Numbered from the stretch's first letter, positions 34,391 to 43,198 are shown. The stretch is DNA of 64,000 bases from Pseudomonas cichorii (GCF_015471405.1 NZ_BLVZ01000014.1:124001-188000); one strand, 5' to 3'. Notes: generated by a model from the letters alone, not told the origin. Program-made: numbers and translations.

Positions 34391-34606
34391 TCAGGCTCGC
34401 ACCTCGACACGCGCCAGCGAACGATCCAGCTCGGCCTTGGCCATGCCTATCAAGTGCACGACCGAAAAGGCCAGATCACGTTTGGGGCCATTGAGGGTAT
34501 CGCCGGTTTCATAGGCTGTTGCAGCGGCGCAATGTAGCAGGTCACTGACATGCAGCAGGGACTCTTCCAGTGATGGGAAGGGTGGTGACGATGTTGAATC
34601 GATCAT
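34391..34606 (-). CDS. DUF6124 (DUF3077)-type small protein
   Basis: The 71-residue acidic protein has the pattern SLEESLLHVSDLLHCAAATAYETGDTLNGPKRDLAFSVVHLIGMAKAELDRSL, which I recognise as the small Pseudomonas family DUF6124 (earlier DUF3077). It is predicted as a helical hairpin. No function is established. Start 34606 follows CGGAG within GGAGTTTTCCC, a context also found before the BRO-N gene. It is the intact copy; a truncated one lies at 29923. It sits behind structured leader copy C. Confidence 0.8.
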   Translation of the reverse strand: MIDSTSSPPFPSLEESLLHVSDLLHCAAATAYETGDTLNGPKRDLAFSVVHLIGMAKAELDRSLARVEVRA

Positions 34607-34890
34607 TGGGAAAACTCCGATAGAGCCACCGGATGTTTGCTGCTAAACGAACAAGGGTGGCAGCTTTGACGCGGGTTAGCAGACCGGCAGTTTTCCCAAT
34701 TCCGGCGCACTCGAAAGTGCCCCACGCAAAGCCGCCATAGCGGAACTTGCGTCGGAAAAAACTGATTCAGGCTGCTAAACCCGATCGCTGATTTTCAGCG
34801 ACCGACGCAGCCTGGTATCGGGATTTCACAGGCGCAAGGGCTTGAGATTTTCTAGGAAAGTTCGCACAGAAGAAAGGGCAAAGCCTGCAG
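34607..34890 (-). ncRNA. Structured leader element, copy C (upstream of DUF6124 gene)
   Basis: This is the most complete copy. In gene orientation it starts with a long hairpin (34768-34814): outer stem CAGGCTGC/GCAGCCTG, inner stem of about 11 pairs closed by an AAA loop. Then come GTTTAGC, the ATGGCGGC block, hairpin GCACT-TTCG-AGTGC (34707-34720) and GCTAACCCGCGTC...GCCACCC...GTTTAGC ending near the ribosome site. GGGTTTAGC of the first part can pair with GCTAACCC of the last, leaving one bulged base, so alternative structures are possible. Copies A and B preserve these features with compensating changes. Confidence 0.6.
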
Positions 34891-34947
34891 GAATTGTCCT
34901 GCGCGGGTGGGATTTTCGTTAGATGAAGTAACGAATTCACATCAAGC

Positions 34948-35039
34948 GCGTAGGAGCGAATTCATTCGCGAAGGTCCGGTCCATCCGACAGAGATATATC
35001 GTTTGAAATGACGTCTCGCGAATGAATTCGCTCCTACGC
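34948..35039. repeat. REP inverted pair (GAATTCATTCGCGAA family)
   Basis: CGTAGGAGCGAATTCATTCG at 34948 and its complement ending at 35039 flank a spacer that contains CCGACAGAGATATATCG. The pair lies between the DUF6124 leader and the end of bphP. The same spacer sequence recurs at 40430-40446. Confidence 0.75.
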
Positions 35040-35061
35040 AGTAGTCGGCACAGGACCTCAA

Positions 35062-37296
35062 TCAGCCGGCAACCGGCACCGTAAACCTGAACTCGCTGCC
35101 CTGCCCCACCGTGCTGTCTGCAGTCAGCACACCGCCGTGGGCCTTGATGATGCCTTGGGAGATGTAGAGCCCAAGGCCGGTGCCGGTCGGGTTGCCTTCC
35201 TTGATGGTCCAGTAGCGCTCGAAGATGTGCGGCAGTTGTTCGGGCTGGATGCCTTCGCCGGAGTCGCGCACGGTGAAGACGATCTCGTTGCCGTCCGGCA
35301 CTGCGGCCACGTCGATCCGGCCTTGCTTGGGCGTGAACTTGATGGCGTTGCCGATCAGGTTCGACAGCACTTGGAACAGGCGCTCCGGGTCGGCGCTGAC
35401 TCTCAGGTCCGGTTCGCTATGGAAGGAGATATCGATGGATTTATCCATGGCCAGCGGCGCCAGCAATGAATAGGCTTCCTCGAAAATATGACTCACTTCC
35501 AGCGGCTGAGGCGAAATGATGTAGCGGCCTGCTTCGATTTTCGAGGTGTCCAGCAAGTCTTCCAGCAGGACGTTCATGCGGCTGGCAGCCTGTTGCATGG
35601 TGTCGATTGCGGAAGAAATGCGACGCGAGGTGTGCGGACCATCGGAGCTGAAGGCTTTTTGCATCATGCCGCAGAGCATGGAGATGACGGTCATGGGGTT
35701 ACGCAGGTCATGGGACACAACCGCGACCAGTTCATCCCTGGCACGCACTGCCAACTGCTCACGGCGTACCTGACGAGCCAGGTCGTCTTCCAGCGCCGAG
35801 CGGCGCAGGTCGTTGGCGGCGAAGACATCGCCGTGGGTCCATTTGGTGGAAATGCCCGCCATCTCGACTTTCCAGATCTCGAACGACGTGCGCGGCCTCA
35901 GGCGCAGGCCCGCGCCGGAGCCTTCCATATCCAGCGGCTTGTTCGGGTTGCCGCTCCACTGAATGCTTTCCTTGACCTCGGGACGAAACCACAACACGCC
36001 GTTGTCGACCGGTTTGGGCAGGCTCATGGCCAGAACACCACTGGCATGCTGCTGATAAGCCTCGGCCGCAGGATAGACGCTCGACAGATGATGGCTGGAA
36101 AAGACCTGTTGCCCTCTTGCCATCAGCCATTTATGCAGCGCCTTGATTTCAGCAGGCTCAGGACAGATACCAAAGACATGCAATTGCTTGTCTTCAATGA
36201 TCGCCACACCCGAAGCGCCCACCAGGTCCATCAATACTTGCGGTTGTTGCCCAAGGCCGTCAAAGACGTTTTCCGACGCCGCGACCATGGAGTCGTTCAG
36301 GCTCTTGAGCATTTGCAGCTTGGCCTCGCGCTGACGGCTGACTTCCAGAGCCTCCATTGCGCGGATCTGCAACGACAGGACCTGACCGATGGCCTGGCAG
36401 GCGCCGCGCAGTTCGTGAGACACGTACAGTGGCGTGCGGTGCCCGCAACTGATCAGGCCCCAGAGTTTGTCGTCCTTGAGCAGGGAAACGCTCATGGAAG
36501 ACAGCACGCCCATGTTCTTCATGTATTCGCAGTGGATCGGAGAAACGCTGCGCAGCGTCGAGAAGCTCAGGTCCAGCGGCTGCTGGGTATCGGGGCGTAA
36601 CTGTGGAATCAGCGGAACCGGCGTGTAATCGGCATCGGGAATGATGCGCAACCAGTTGCGACGATAGAGTTCGCGAGCCTGATCTGGAATGTCCGAGGCC
36701 GGGAAGAACAAGCCGTTGAACAGTTCCATGTCCGGCGAAGAGGCTTCGGCGATGACCTGACCGTGGCCTTCCTCCTCGAAACGGTATATCAACACACGGT
36801 CATAGCCGGTCAGTTTCTGGATTTCGCGAACACTGATTTCATACAACGCCTGCAGTGTCTTGGCGGCCTGCAATTGGCGCAGCATGCGCCCCAGATTGGA
36901 GATCCGCTCACTGTTGGCGACCTGCGAATCCTTGTCCTGAACTTCAAGCTCCAGCACCAGTACGCCTTGGTGCCGATGCAACATCGCCTCAAACTCACGG
37001 CCATTGAGAGTAATCAGAAGTTGCGGAATGTCGTTGAATGACTCCTGAAGGCTGGCGCTCTTGAGCACGGCAGCCCACCCCTCCCCCACAACCGACTCAA
37101 GCGGCTGCCCAAGGATGTGATCGGGGTTCTTGTCGAGCAGTTCCTGCACATTGGCACTGACCTGCAATATGACAAAGTCCGGCTCGGTGACGGTAAACAA
37201 CACTCCGTGAGGCTGAATGGCACCCGGATACTGGATAGGCTCGTTTGCACAATTGGCCAACAGGGCTTCAAAAGTATCTTTATCGAGTTGGCTCAT
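35062..37296 (-). CDS. bphP: Bacteriophytochrome histidine kinase
   Basis: The 744-residue red/far-red photoreceptor kinase runs PAS, GAF, PHY, HisKA, HATPase. The bilin-binding Cys16 is in LLANCANEPIQYPGAIQPHG. GAF signature segments include FPASDIPDQARELYRRNWLR with the DIP motif and the heme-type HCEYMKNMGV. The PHY tongue carries WFRPEV and PRTSFEIWK. The kinase part has VAVVSHDLRNPMTVISML, an N box around LSNLIGNAIKFTP, and DSGEGIQPEQLPHIFERYW, GTGLGLYIS. The start at 37296 overlaps the bphO stop as ATGA and has GAGG upstream. Biliverdin comes from BphO. No cognate response regulator gene is adjacent. Confidence 0.96.
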   Translation of the reverse strand: MSQLDKDTFEALLANCANEPIQYPGAIQPHGVLFTVTEPDFVILQVSANVQELLDKNPDHILGQPLESVVGEGWAAVLKSASLQESFNDIPQLLITLNGREFEAMLHRHQGVLVLELEVQDKDSQVANSERISNLGRMLRQLQAAKTLQALYEISVREIQKLTGYDRVLIYRFEEEGHGQVIAEASSPDMELFNGLFFPASDIPDQARELYRRNWLRIIPDADYTPVPLIPQLRPDTQQPLDLSFSTLRSVSPIHCEYMKNMGVLSSMSVSLLKDDKLWGLISCGHRTPLYVSHELRGACQAIGQVLSLQIRAMEALEVSRQREAKLQMLKSLNDSMVAASENVFDGLGQQPQVLMDLVGASGVAIIEDKQLHVFGICPEPAEIKALHKWLMARGQQVFSSHHLSSVYPAAEAYQQHASGVLAMSLPKPVDNGVLWFRPEVKESIQWSGNPNKPLDMEGSGAGLRLRPRTSFEIWKVEMAGISTKWTHGDVFAANDLRRSALEDDLARQVRREQLAVRARDELVAVVSHDLRNPMTVISMLCGMMQKAFSSDGPHTSRRISSAIDTMQQAASRMNVLLEDLLDTSKIEAGRYIISPQPLEVSHIFEEAYSLLAPLAMDKSIDISFHSEPDLRVSADPERLFQVLSNLIGNAIKFTPKQGRIDVAAVPDGNEIVFTVRDSGEGIQPEQLPHIFERYWTIKEGNPTGTGLGLYISQGIIKAHGGVLTADSTVGQGSEFRFTVPVAG

Positions 37297-37907
37297 AACA
37301 GTACCTCTTGACCATCGAGCCAGTGCTCGAAACATGCAAATGTGGATTGAGCCGCCAGCACGGTAGCCTCTGTGGTTGCAGCGTCGGCATGCACACTGTC
37401 CATATAGGCCAGAAACGCTTTCCAGCGCATGCCGGTGGCAGTGCCATAAACATTCAGAAAGGCCGAGCCACTGTGCTCGTCCAGCCCTAGTCGCTTGTGG
37501 ATTTCACGGCGCAGGATCTGCCCGCCGAGAGTGGCCCCCTCCAGAACATACAACACTCCAAGGCAGGCTCCGGGCGAATCGATCACCGGCAGTTGCCTGC
37601 ACTGGGCAAGTGAGTTTATGGCCTGTTCTGTCATGCCCAGGGTATGCAGATCCTGAAATAGCACAGGGGTTTTGACTCGCTCGGCTGGCGTCAGTTCTGC
37701 CGGTATCAAGCCACTGGCCTGCAAGGCAGCCTCCAGCGGGCGGTAGAAACCGTAGTAAGCCTGGAGCAGACGAAGGTAGTAAGCGCTGTTTAAAACAGAA
37801 GAGAAAAACGGCAGGCGCTTTTCCAGACCGACATGCAGTTGATTCGTTTCAGCACGCAGAGCATCAAGCAGTCTGGCCGGGGAAGCCTGGGTACACGTTG
37901 CCAACAT
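37293..37907 (-). CDS. bphO: Biliverdin-producing heme oxygenase
   Basis: The protein of about 204 residues cleaves heme to biliverdin, the chromophore of BphP. The proximal heme His is in NQLHVGLEKRLPFF, and the distal helix is in GVLYVLEGATLGGQILRREI, with the conserved small-residue run. An ATG at 37907 is taken as start; the frame also opens with a TTG at 37937. The four-base overlap with bphP makes this the standard bphO-bphP operon. Confidence 0.94.
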   Translation of the reverse strand: MLATCTQASPARLLDALRAETNQLHVGLEKRLPFFSSVLNSAYYLRLLQAYYGFYRPLEAALQASGLIPAELTPAERVKTPVLFQDLHTLGMTEQAINSLAQCRQLPVIDSPGACLGVLYVLEGATLGGQILRREIHKRLGLDEHSGSAFLNVYGTATGMRWKAFLAYMDSVHADAATTEATVLAAQSTFACFEHWLDGQEVLL

Positions 37908-38297
37908 CCACAATGCTCTCAAAGGTGGGAACGACAAAAAACCGCATCCAGGCGAAATAGAGCCCCCAACATACAGACTGCCGACGATATCCGACAGAGC
38001 TTTACAAGAATTACCGATGAATTACAGAAGGTTAAGCATCGGAAAAGTCTGTTGTTGACCTGCGAAATTTCACCTGTTGGACAGTTTTCAGCGTAGCAGA
38101 GCACTCCGCACTGTCTGCTATTCCATTGCCAGGTGCGAAAACTCATTTACGTCGCGCAAGCGCTTCTGGATCACAGAGGCGGAAACATTTATTTCAGACA
38201 GGCCGCGACGGGCCTGGATGATGAGGGATTGCGGGTAAAGCATGCCCCTTCATTGCGACTGAATGTCGTGAATGAAGGGGCGTGTGAAAGGCGCTGA
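37908..38297. other. Intergenic region: bphO promoter side and terminator hairpin
   Basis: This 390-base stretch separates the bphOP operon from the end of the LTA-synthase operon. At 38244-38281 GCCCCTTCATT pairs with AATGAAGGGGC (11 pairs) right after the LTA-synthase stop on the minus strand, a probable terminator or stability hairpin. The rest contains AT-rich DNA near 38000 that could hold the bphO promoter. No ORF is supported. Confidence 0.5.
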
Positions 38298-40331
38298 TCA
38301 GCGTACGTTGCGATACAGCATCAAGCGCGAACTCTCATGCAGACCGCGCGTCAGGTCGCGTAGCCGCTCAAACTCCTCAGGGTTCTGCTCGGCAACGTTG
38401 TCCAGCGGGGTGCGCGAGGCCAGGTCATGCAGCGTGGGTGAACTACCGTCGTGTTCCATTTGCAGCAGGTAATGCCGGGTGACAGCACCGATCAGCGGGA
38501 AGGTGCCTTCACGCAAGACCAGCGGCACCACTCGCTCGCCTTCCGGTGCCGGTTGCTGGATATCGCGCCCCATGGCGCCATTGCTGAATTCGACGCCCGC
38601 CATGCCGGCGACCGTGGGCAGCAGGTCCGCCAGCCCGACCGCTTCTTCGATGACCCGCGAGCCCAGCAGTGCCGGCGCGTGAATCAGCAGCGGAACGTTG
38701 TTGCTCTCCAGCCCCAGTTGCTCGAAGGCCGGCGCCATATGAGGAATCTGGCTGATGCGGGTGTTGTGGTCGCCAAACATCACGAAGATGGTGTTCTCGT
38801 AGTAGCCGCCCGCCTTGGCCAGCTCCATCAGGCGACCGATATTGAAGTCCAGCAACCGCACCGCGTTGTACTGCTCGACACTGCGCGAACCCGCCGCCTG
38901 CACCTGTTCCAGCGTCAGGTTGCTGACCTCGAAGCCATCGTTTTCCTTGGGAATGGTAAAAGGCCGGTGATTGCCTGCGGTCTGCACATACGCAAAGAAC
39001 GGCCGGTCCTTGGGCAACTCGCGCAGGATCCTGTCGCTTTCCTTGAACAGGTCCAGATCGGAAATGCCCCACACGTCCACCTGAGGCGACTTCCAGTCGC
39101 GCTCGTCATAAAGACGCACGTCATCGATGCTGCGCCGAATCAGCGCGTTCATGTTGGCCCAGCCCGAGTTGCCGCCAATCATGTAGAGCTTCTGGTAATC
39201 CTTGAAGTCATTGATGATCGTGTTCTGGCGGGTAATCAGCGGATGGCGTGTGGCGGTTTCCTGACGGGTGACGTCCGGTACGCCAGTGATGCTGGCCCAG
39301 ACCGTTTTGGCCGTGCCAGTCACCGGAACATAGAAATGCCTGAAGAACCAGCTTTCAGTCGCCAGACGATCCAGGTTCGGCGTGGGATTGAGCGGGTTGC
39401 CATAAGCCCCTACGGCGCTGGTGCCCAGGGATTCGAGCATTACGAAAATCACGTTCGGCGCACGCTCGCCGTCGATCCGGTAAGGCTGCACGGGCTGCTG
39501 ACGCTTGAAGTTCAGGGCCTGGGCATCGGGCTGCTGGACACTCAGGTAATTGGCGACCACGTCATAGTGCTGACGTACCTGATCTTCGTCATAGCGCGAC
39601 TGGGAAACCTTGAGGGTGTCATACAGAAACAGCGCAGGGTTGAGCCCCAATGCCGCCACCTGGTTATTGCCGGAGAAAAACGCATCGCTCCAGCGCAACG
39701 GCACCGGGTTTTCCAGGTTGAGGTTGTCCACACGGCCCAGCAGCCCAAGGAAAGTCGCGCAGACAATAACTGCCGTGCCCCAGGCCGCCGACCAGCGTTT
39801 GACCGGGCGCGGCGCTCGCTCAAGCGTAATGCGTTCCAGCCAGATCAGGACGCGGCCCAGCACCAGCAAGCTCAGCAACCAGCCGAGACTGATCCACACC
39901 ACCGGATAGGTTTGCCACAGCATGTCGCGAGATATCTGGGCATCGTCCAGATAGCGCAGGACGCTGGCGTTGAGCCTCACTCCGAGGTAGGCGTAATGGC
40001 CGAAGTCGATGACATGAATCATCGTCAGTGCCACCAATGCCAGCAGCAGATATGAACGGGCTATCCAGCGCAGGGCTCGAACGCCGAGCATGTTCCAGCG
40101 AGGCAGCCATAGCAGGAACGCCACTGGCAGGGACACCAGCAACGCCAGACGCAGGTCGAAGCGAAAACCGATGCCCAGGGTTTGCAGCACGGTCGGGTCG
40201 CTGAACAGCTTCTCGTGCTCGACCCCGGAAAAGCTCCAGAAGAACACGCCCCTCAACAGTGCCGACAACAGGAAAAACAGCACGATTGTGCCTGCCCAAT
40301 ACTGCAGGCGTCGTGATTGCAGCCAACTCAT
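38298..40331 (-). CDS. LTA-synthase-family phosphoglycerol-transferase-like protein
   Basis: The 677-residue inner-membrane protein has five N-terminal membrane helices and then a periplasmic sulfatase/alkaline-phosphatase-superfamily domain. The active-site features are NVIFVMLESLGTSAVGAYG (metal Glu) and PVTGTAKTVWASITG (Thr nucleophile), with IFVMFGDHNTRIS near the end (Asp/His metal ligands). Gram-negative relatives transfer phosphoglycerol or phosphoethanolamine to envelope glycans such as osmoregulated periplasmic glucans. It is the last gene after a sialidase-like and a small membrane protein, separated from them by a REP pair. Precise acceptor is unknown. Confidence 0.9.
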   Translation of the reverse strand: MSWLQSRRLQYWAGTIVLFFLLSALLRGVFFWSFSGVEHEKLFSDPTVLQTLGIGFRFDLRLALLVSLPVAFLLWLPRWNMLGVRALRWIARSYLLLALVALTMIHVIDFGHYAYLGVRLNASVLRYLDDAQISRDMLWQTYPVVWISLGWLLSLLVLGRVLIWLERITLERAPRPVKRWSAAWGTAVIVCATFLGLLGRVDNLNLENPVPLRWSDAFFSGNNQVAALGLNPALFLYDTLKVSQSRYDEDQVRQHYDVVANYLSVQQPDAQALNFKRQQPVQPYRIDGERAPNVIFVMLESLGTSAVGAYGNPLNPTPNLDRLATESWFFRHFYVPVTGTAKTVWASITGVPDVTRQETATRHPLITRQNTIINDFKDYQKLYMIGGNSGWANMNALIRRSIDDVRLYDERDWKSPQVDVWGISDLDLFKESDRILRELPKDRPFFAYVQTAGNHRPFTIPKENDGFEVSNLTLEQVQAAGSRSVEQYNAVRLLDFNIGRLMELAKAGGYYENTIFVMFGDHNTRISQIPHMAPAFEQLGLESNNVPLLIHAPALLGSRVIEEAVGLADLLPTVAGMAGVEFSNGAMGRDIQQPAPEGERVVPLVLREGTFPLIGAVTRHYLLQMEHDGSSPTLHDLASRTPLDNVAEQNPEEFERLRDLTRGLHESSRLMLYRNVR

Positions 40332-40354
40332 TTTCGTTCCTCGACTAATGCCCC

Positions 40355-40450
40355 ATTCGCGAATGAATTCGCTCCTACGGGTGATAGGCCTGTAGGAGCG
40401 GATTCATCCGCGAAGAGCAGGTACATCCGACAGAGATGTATCGTTTGAAA
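40355..40450. repeat. REP inverted pair with conserved tail
   Basis: TTCGCGAATGAATTCGCTCC at 40357 is followed by GTAGGAGCGGATTCATCCGC at 40392 and the tail ACATCCGACAGAGATGTATC. The tail matches that after the 34948 repeat, so these units duplicate as a block. It sits between two genes of an otherwise tight operon and may attenuate expression of the downstream gene. Confidence 0.7.
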
Positions 40451-40458
40451 CACCGCAC

Positions 40459-41049
40459 CTACAGGCTCTGTGAACGGCCGCGATAAAACTGCCGTGCCAC
40501 GAACATCAACAACGCAATGCAGCCGTACAACGCCAGGAACGGATCGATCAGGTAATCCCAGTAGTTTTCCGAAGGTTTGATCCGGAAGGTGAAGGCCAGC
40601 GTGGCCAGCGCCAGCATCAAGGCACCCAGATGGCTGCGCAGGTAAACCAGCCCAAGGGTGAGAGCCGCAATGGCGATGATCATTGGCCGTGGGTTGAAGC
40701 CCCAGCGGTAAGGGTCGAAATACGTAATGCCCAGCGTGGCCGGGTAGAGAACCAGTGCCAGCGCCGCGAGCACCGACAACACCAGCAAACGCTGGCGACT
40801 CTCCAGTGGCTGGATGAGCCCCAGGCGCTGGGCGGTCAGCCAGACCAGGCCTATCAGAGTTGTGATAGCCAGATCATCGCTCAGGCTGCGCACGTAGGAC
40901 GCCAGGGACAGGCCGTCGATGGAAACCACACTCGCCAACGAGGCACCGGCCAGTATCGCCAGCCGCCAGCGCGGCGAGGATGTCCAGGAAGACAGGATCA
41001 GAAACAGTACCAGCGCAAACGCCAGATGAGTCAGCCATTGCGCGATCAT
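40459..41049 (-). CDS. Multi-span membrane protein of unknown function
   Basis: The 196-residue protein is almost wholly hydrophobic with six to seven predicted membrane helices (LAFALVLFLILSSW, LAITTLIGLVWLTAQRL, LLVLSVLAALALVLYPA, IIAIAALTLGLVYL). Start overlaps the sialidase-like gene's stop as ATGA, so the two are coupled. The order sialidase-like, membrane protein, LTA-synthase-type enzyme points to one envelope-glycan pathway. No transport or enzymatic motif is visible. Confidence 0.75.
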   Translation of the reverse strand: MIAQWLTHLAFALVLFLILSSWTSSPRWRLAILAGASLASVVSIDGLSLASYVRSLSDDLAITTLIGLVWLTAQRLGLIQPLESRQRLLVLSVLAALALVLYPATLGITYFDPYRWGFNPRPMIIAIAALTLGLVYLRSHLGALMLALATLAFTFRIKPSENYWDYLIDPFLALYGCIALLMFVARQFYRGRSQSL

Positions 41050-42347
41050 AACAAGTGCTCCGCCAGCCAGGCCTCGTTGAAGCTGACATGTTTGATGAAG
41101 GTGTTATTCCAGGAGTAGACCAGGTGGTACATGCCGTCCGGGCTGCGGATGAAATACGGGTATTCATATTCAAAATCGCACCCTTGCGGCGAGCAGACTC
41201 GCTGGTCCAGGTTGCTCAGGAACTCCGCTTCCAGAGGCTGACGCCGCGCACCACTGGAGGCCCGGAAACCTTCACCGAGGATTTCCCGATAGGCTTCCAG
41301 CGAGAACGGATTACCCAGCGGATCGGGAGACTTATCCAGATCGATCACCGGCCGCCACTGGTTCATCTGCTCGTCGGTGCCATACAGGCTCAGTTTGAAA
41401 CGACCGTCACGCAGGTCGTTCAAGGCCACCAGCAAACCACGCCCCGGCACACCGACCGCCGCCAGCGACGAGTTGGGGTTGCTCGGCTCCAGCGGGTGCG
41501 GTTCGCTCCAGGTCTGGCCGCCATCTTCAGTGCGGCTGGCCAGTACGCGGTGATAGGTATTTCCTGCATAACGCAACAAGGCCACGGCCCGCTGCCCGTC
41601 CAGCGGTACGACCGTGGGTTGCAGGGAGTTGGTGCCGCGACTGATGCGGAACTTGTCGATCACATCACCATTGGGGCTCAGGTAAAGGTACTCGGCAAAC
41701 TTGCCCAGAAACTCGTGATAGACCGGCAGGCCAATCGAGCCGTCGGCATGAAACACCGGCGCTGCACGAACCAGGGTGCTGATGTTCAGGAAAGGCGAGG
41801 TAATCAACTGGCGCGGCGTCGACCAGGTGACGCCCATGTCCTGAGACACCATGGCATTCACCGAACTGCCTGCCCAGCCACCGACCGATACCGACACATA
41901 GAACAGCCAGAGACGCTGGTCCGGAGCCAGTGCGACCACCGGATTACCCAGCTTGCGAATGTATTTGCCCGTGCCGGTCTGGGTGGACTCTCGGGTCGCG
42001 AGCACCTGTTCATTGCCCCACTCACCGGCGCTGGCATCGAATCGGGAAGCACGAATTTCCACATCCCCCGCACCCTCTCGGGAACCGGCGAACCATACCG
42101 ACATCAGGTCGCCGCCGGGCAAGGCGGTAACGGCAGATGAGTGGACGAAATCGTCGAGATCGGAAGATGCGAAACGCGAGCTGTAGGTCGCGGCCGTGGC
42201 GACAGCGCCCTCGACACTGACCGGCGTTTCGCTGACTGCGAAAGGAGACAGCTTGTGCAGCGGATGGCTGAGCCACGCGCTGAGAAAAATCAAGACAACA
42301 GCAAGGCCTGCGCTCCATGCAGCCAGGTTTCGGGAAATAACAGGCAT
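41046..42347 (-). CDS. Sialidase-like (BNR/Asp-box) protein, membrane-anchored
   Basis: The 433-residue protein has one N-terminal hydrophobic anchor (AGLAVVLIFLSAWLSHPL) and a beta-propeller with Asp-box type repeats (SQDMGVTWSTPRQL; RTEDGGQTWSEPHPL), as in exo-alpha-sialidase superfamily proteins. A conserved block HSSAVTALPGGDLMSVWFAGSREG is typical of the 'sialidase family' near plant-type BNR proteins. Plant-associated bacteria rarely meet sialic acid, so a different glycan substrate is more likely. It heads the three-gene envelope operon. Confidence 0.82.
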   Translation of the reverse strand: MPVISRNLAAWSAGLAVVLIFLSAWLSHPLHKLSPFAVSETPVSVEGAVATAATYSSRFASSDLDDFVHSSAVTALPGGDLMSVWFAGSREGAGDVEIRASRFDASAGEWGNEQVLATRESTQTGTGKYIRKLGNPVVALAPDQRLWLFYVSVSVGGWAGSSVNAMVSQDMGVTWSTPRQLITSPFLNISTLVRAAPVFHADGSIGLPVYHEFLGKFAEYLYLSPNGDVIDKFRISRGTNSLQPTVVPLDGQRAVALLRYAGNTYHRVLASRTEDGGQTWSEPHPLEPSNPNSSLAAVGVPGRGLLVALNDLRDGRFKLSLYGTDEQMNQWRPVIDLDKSPDPLGNPFSLEAYREILGEGFRASSGARRQPLEAEFLSNLDQRVCSPQGCDFEYEYPYFIRSPDGMYHLVYSWNNTFIKHVSFNEAWLAEHLL

Positions 42348-42386
42348 GAAAATCCAGCACCTTAGCGAAGGGAGTTACGGGTCGTT

Positions 42387-42932
42387 TCAGTTGTCGCTCT
42401 GGTCAGGCAGAGAACGCCGCTTGCCGGTCAGCATCGACAGCGGCAGGTTGTCACGCACCTGAAAACTCTCGAATACAGCGGCTGCCATATGCAGCACCAC
42501 CAGCGCGCAAAGCACGTCGGCCAGGGTTTCGTGGATCTGCAACGGCCAGTCGGCCCCCCACAGGGCATCCACTTCTTCCATCATCCAGCCGGTCAGCCCG
42601 ATGGAGAAAATCAGCGCCATCATCAGGACCATGACCAGCGCCCCCAGAGGCGAATGACCGAGCCGGTGAACAGGTCGCCGGTCGATCAGCGACTGCACAT
42701 GAGCACGCAAACGACTCGGGCTCGGCCAGAAGTCACTCCAGCGGGCACTGCGTGGCCCGATGAATCCCCACACCACTCGCACGCACAGCCAGGCAACTGC
42801 GTAATAGCCCAACCAGACATGCCAGTCGCCACCGGCTTCGTTAAGGAAGTAGTTGGCAATGAAGACGCCCGCGACAGAAAGATGAAACAGTCTGACCAAA
42901 GGGTCCCACAGGCGCAGGGAAGCGCGGCTCAT
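42387..42932 (-). CDS. Cytochrome b561-type membrane protein
   Basis: The 181-residue protein is a four-helix b-type cytochrome related to the Ni/Fe-hydrogenase cytochrome b subunit fold: LWDPLVRLFHLSVAGVFIANYF (heme His), WHVWLGYYAVAWLCVRVVWGFIGP, GALVMVLMMALIFSIGLTGWM and IHETLADVLCALVVLHMAAAV (heme His residues). It probably passes electrons in the membrane to or from a periplasmic partner. Its ATG overlaps the upstream PepSY gene stop by one base. Confidence 0.85.
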   Translation of the reverse strand: MSRASLRLWDPLVRLFHLSVAGVFIANYFLNEAGGDWHVWLGYYAVAWLCVRVVWGFIGPRSARWSDFWPSPSRLRAHVQSLIDRRPVHRLGHSPLGALVMVLMMALIFSIGLTGWMMEEVDALWGADWPLQIHETLADVLCALVVLHMAAAVFESFQVRDNLPLSMLTGKRRSLPDQSDN

Positions 42933-43198
42933 CAGCCCTTGATCTCGGTCTTCACGGCCTTGCCGGACACAGGGTCATGGTAGATTTCGACCTTGCGCTT
43001 GTCCTTGTCGAAACCGTAGATCTCGTAGCAGTTGCCGTCGGTGACCTTGAACTTGCTGATCTGGTAACCCTGGGCCTTGAGTTGCTCCTGGAACTTGGCC
43101 TGATCCTGCCACTGGGATTTGTCGGCGGTGGTGCATTGCGGGCCGGCAAGTGCCAGAGGGCTGGCCATCAGCAAGGAAATCAGCAGGACTTTACGCAT
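42932..43198 (-). CDS. PepSY-domain periplasmic protein
   Basis: The 88-residue protein has a signal peptide (VLLISLLMASPLALAG) and a PepSY fold (FQEQLKAQGYQISKFKVTDGNCYEIYGFDKDKRKVEIYHDPVSGKAV). It is coupled to the cytochrome b561-type gene and divergent from an OmpR-type two-component system. PepSY/cytochrome b pairs next to such systems are common in Pseudomonas and usually belong to the regulon. The ligand or redox role is unknown. Confidence 0.85.
   Translation of the reverse strand: MRKVLLISLLMASPLALAGPQCTTADKSQWQDQAKFQEQLKAQGYQISKFKVTDGNCYEIYGFDKDKRKVEIYHDPVSGKAVKTEIKG

Noticed and set aside
38451..40055. 534-codon frame opposite the LTA-synthase-type gene
   Set aside because: No recognisable domain and no ribosome site. 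The minus-strand gene has complete catalytic motifs.
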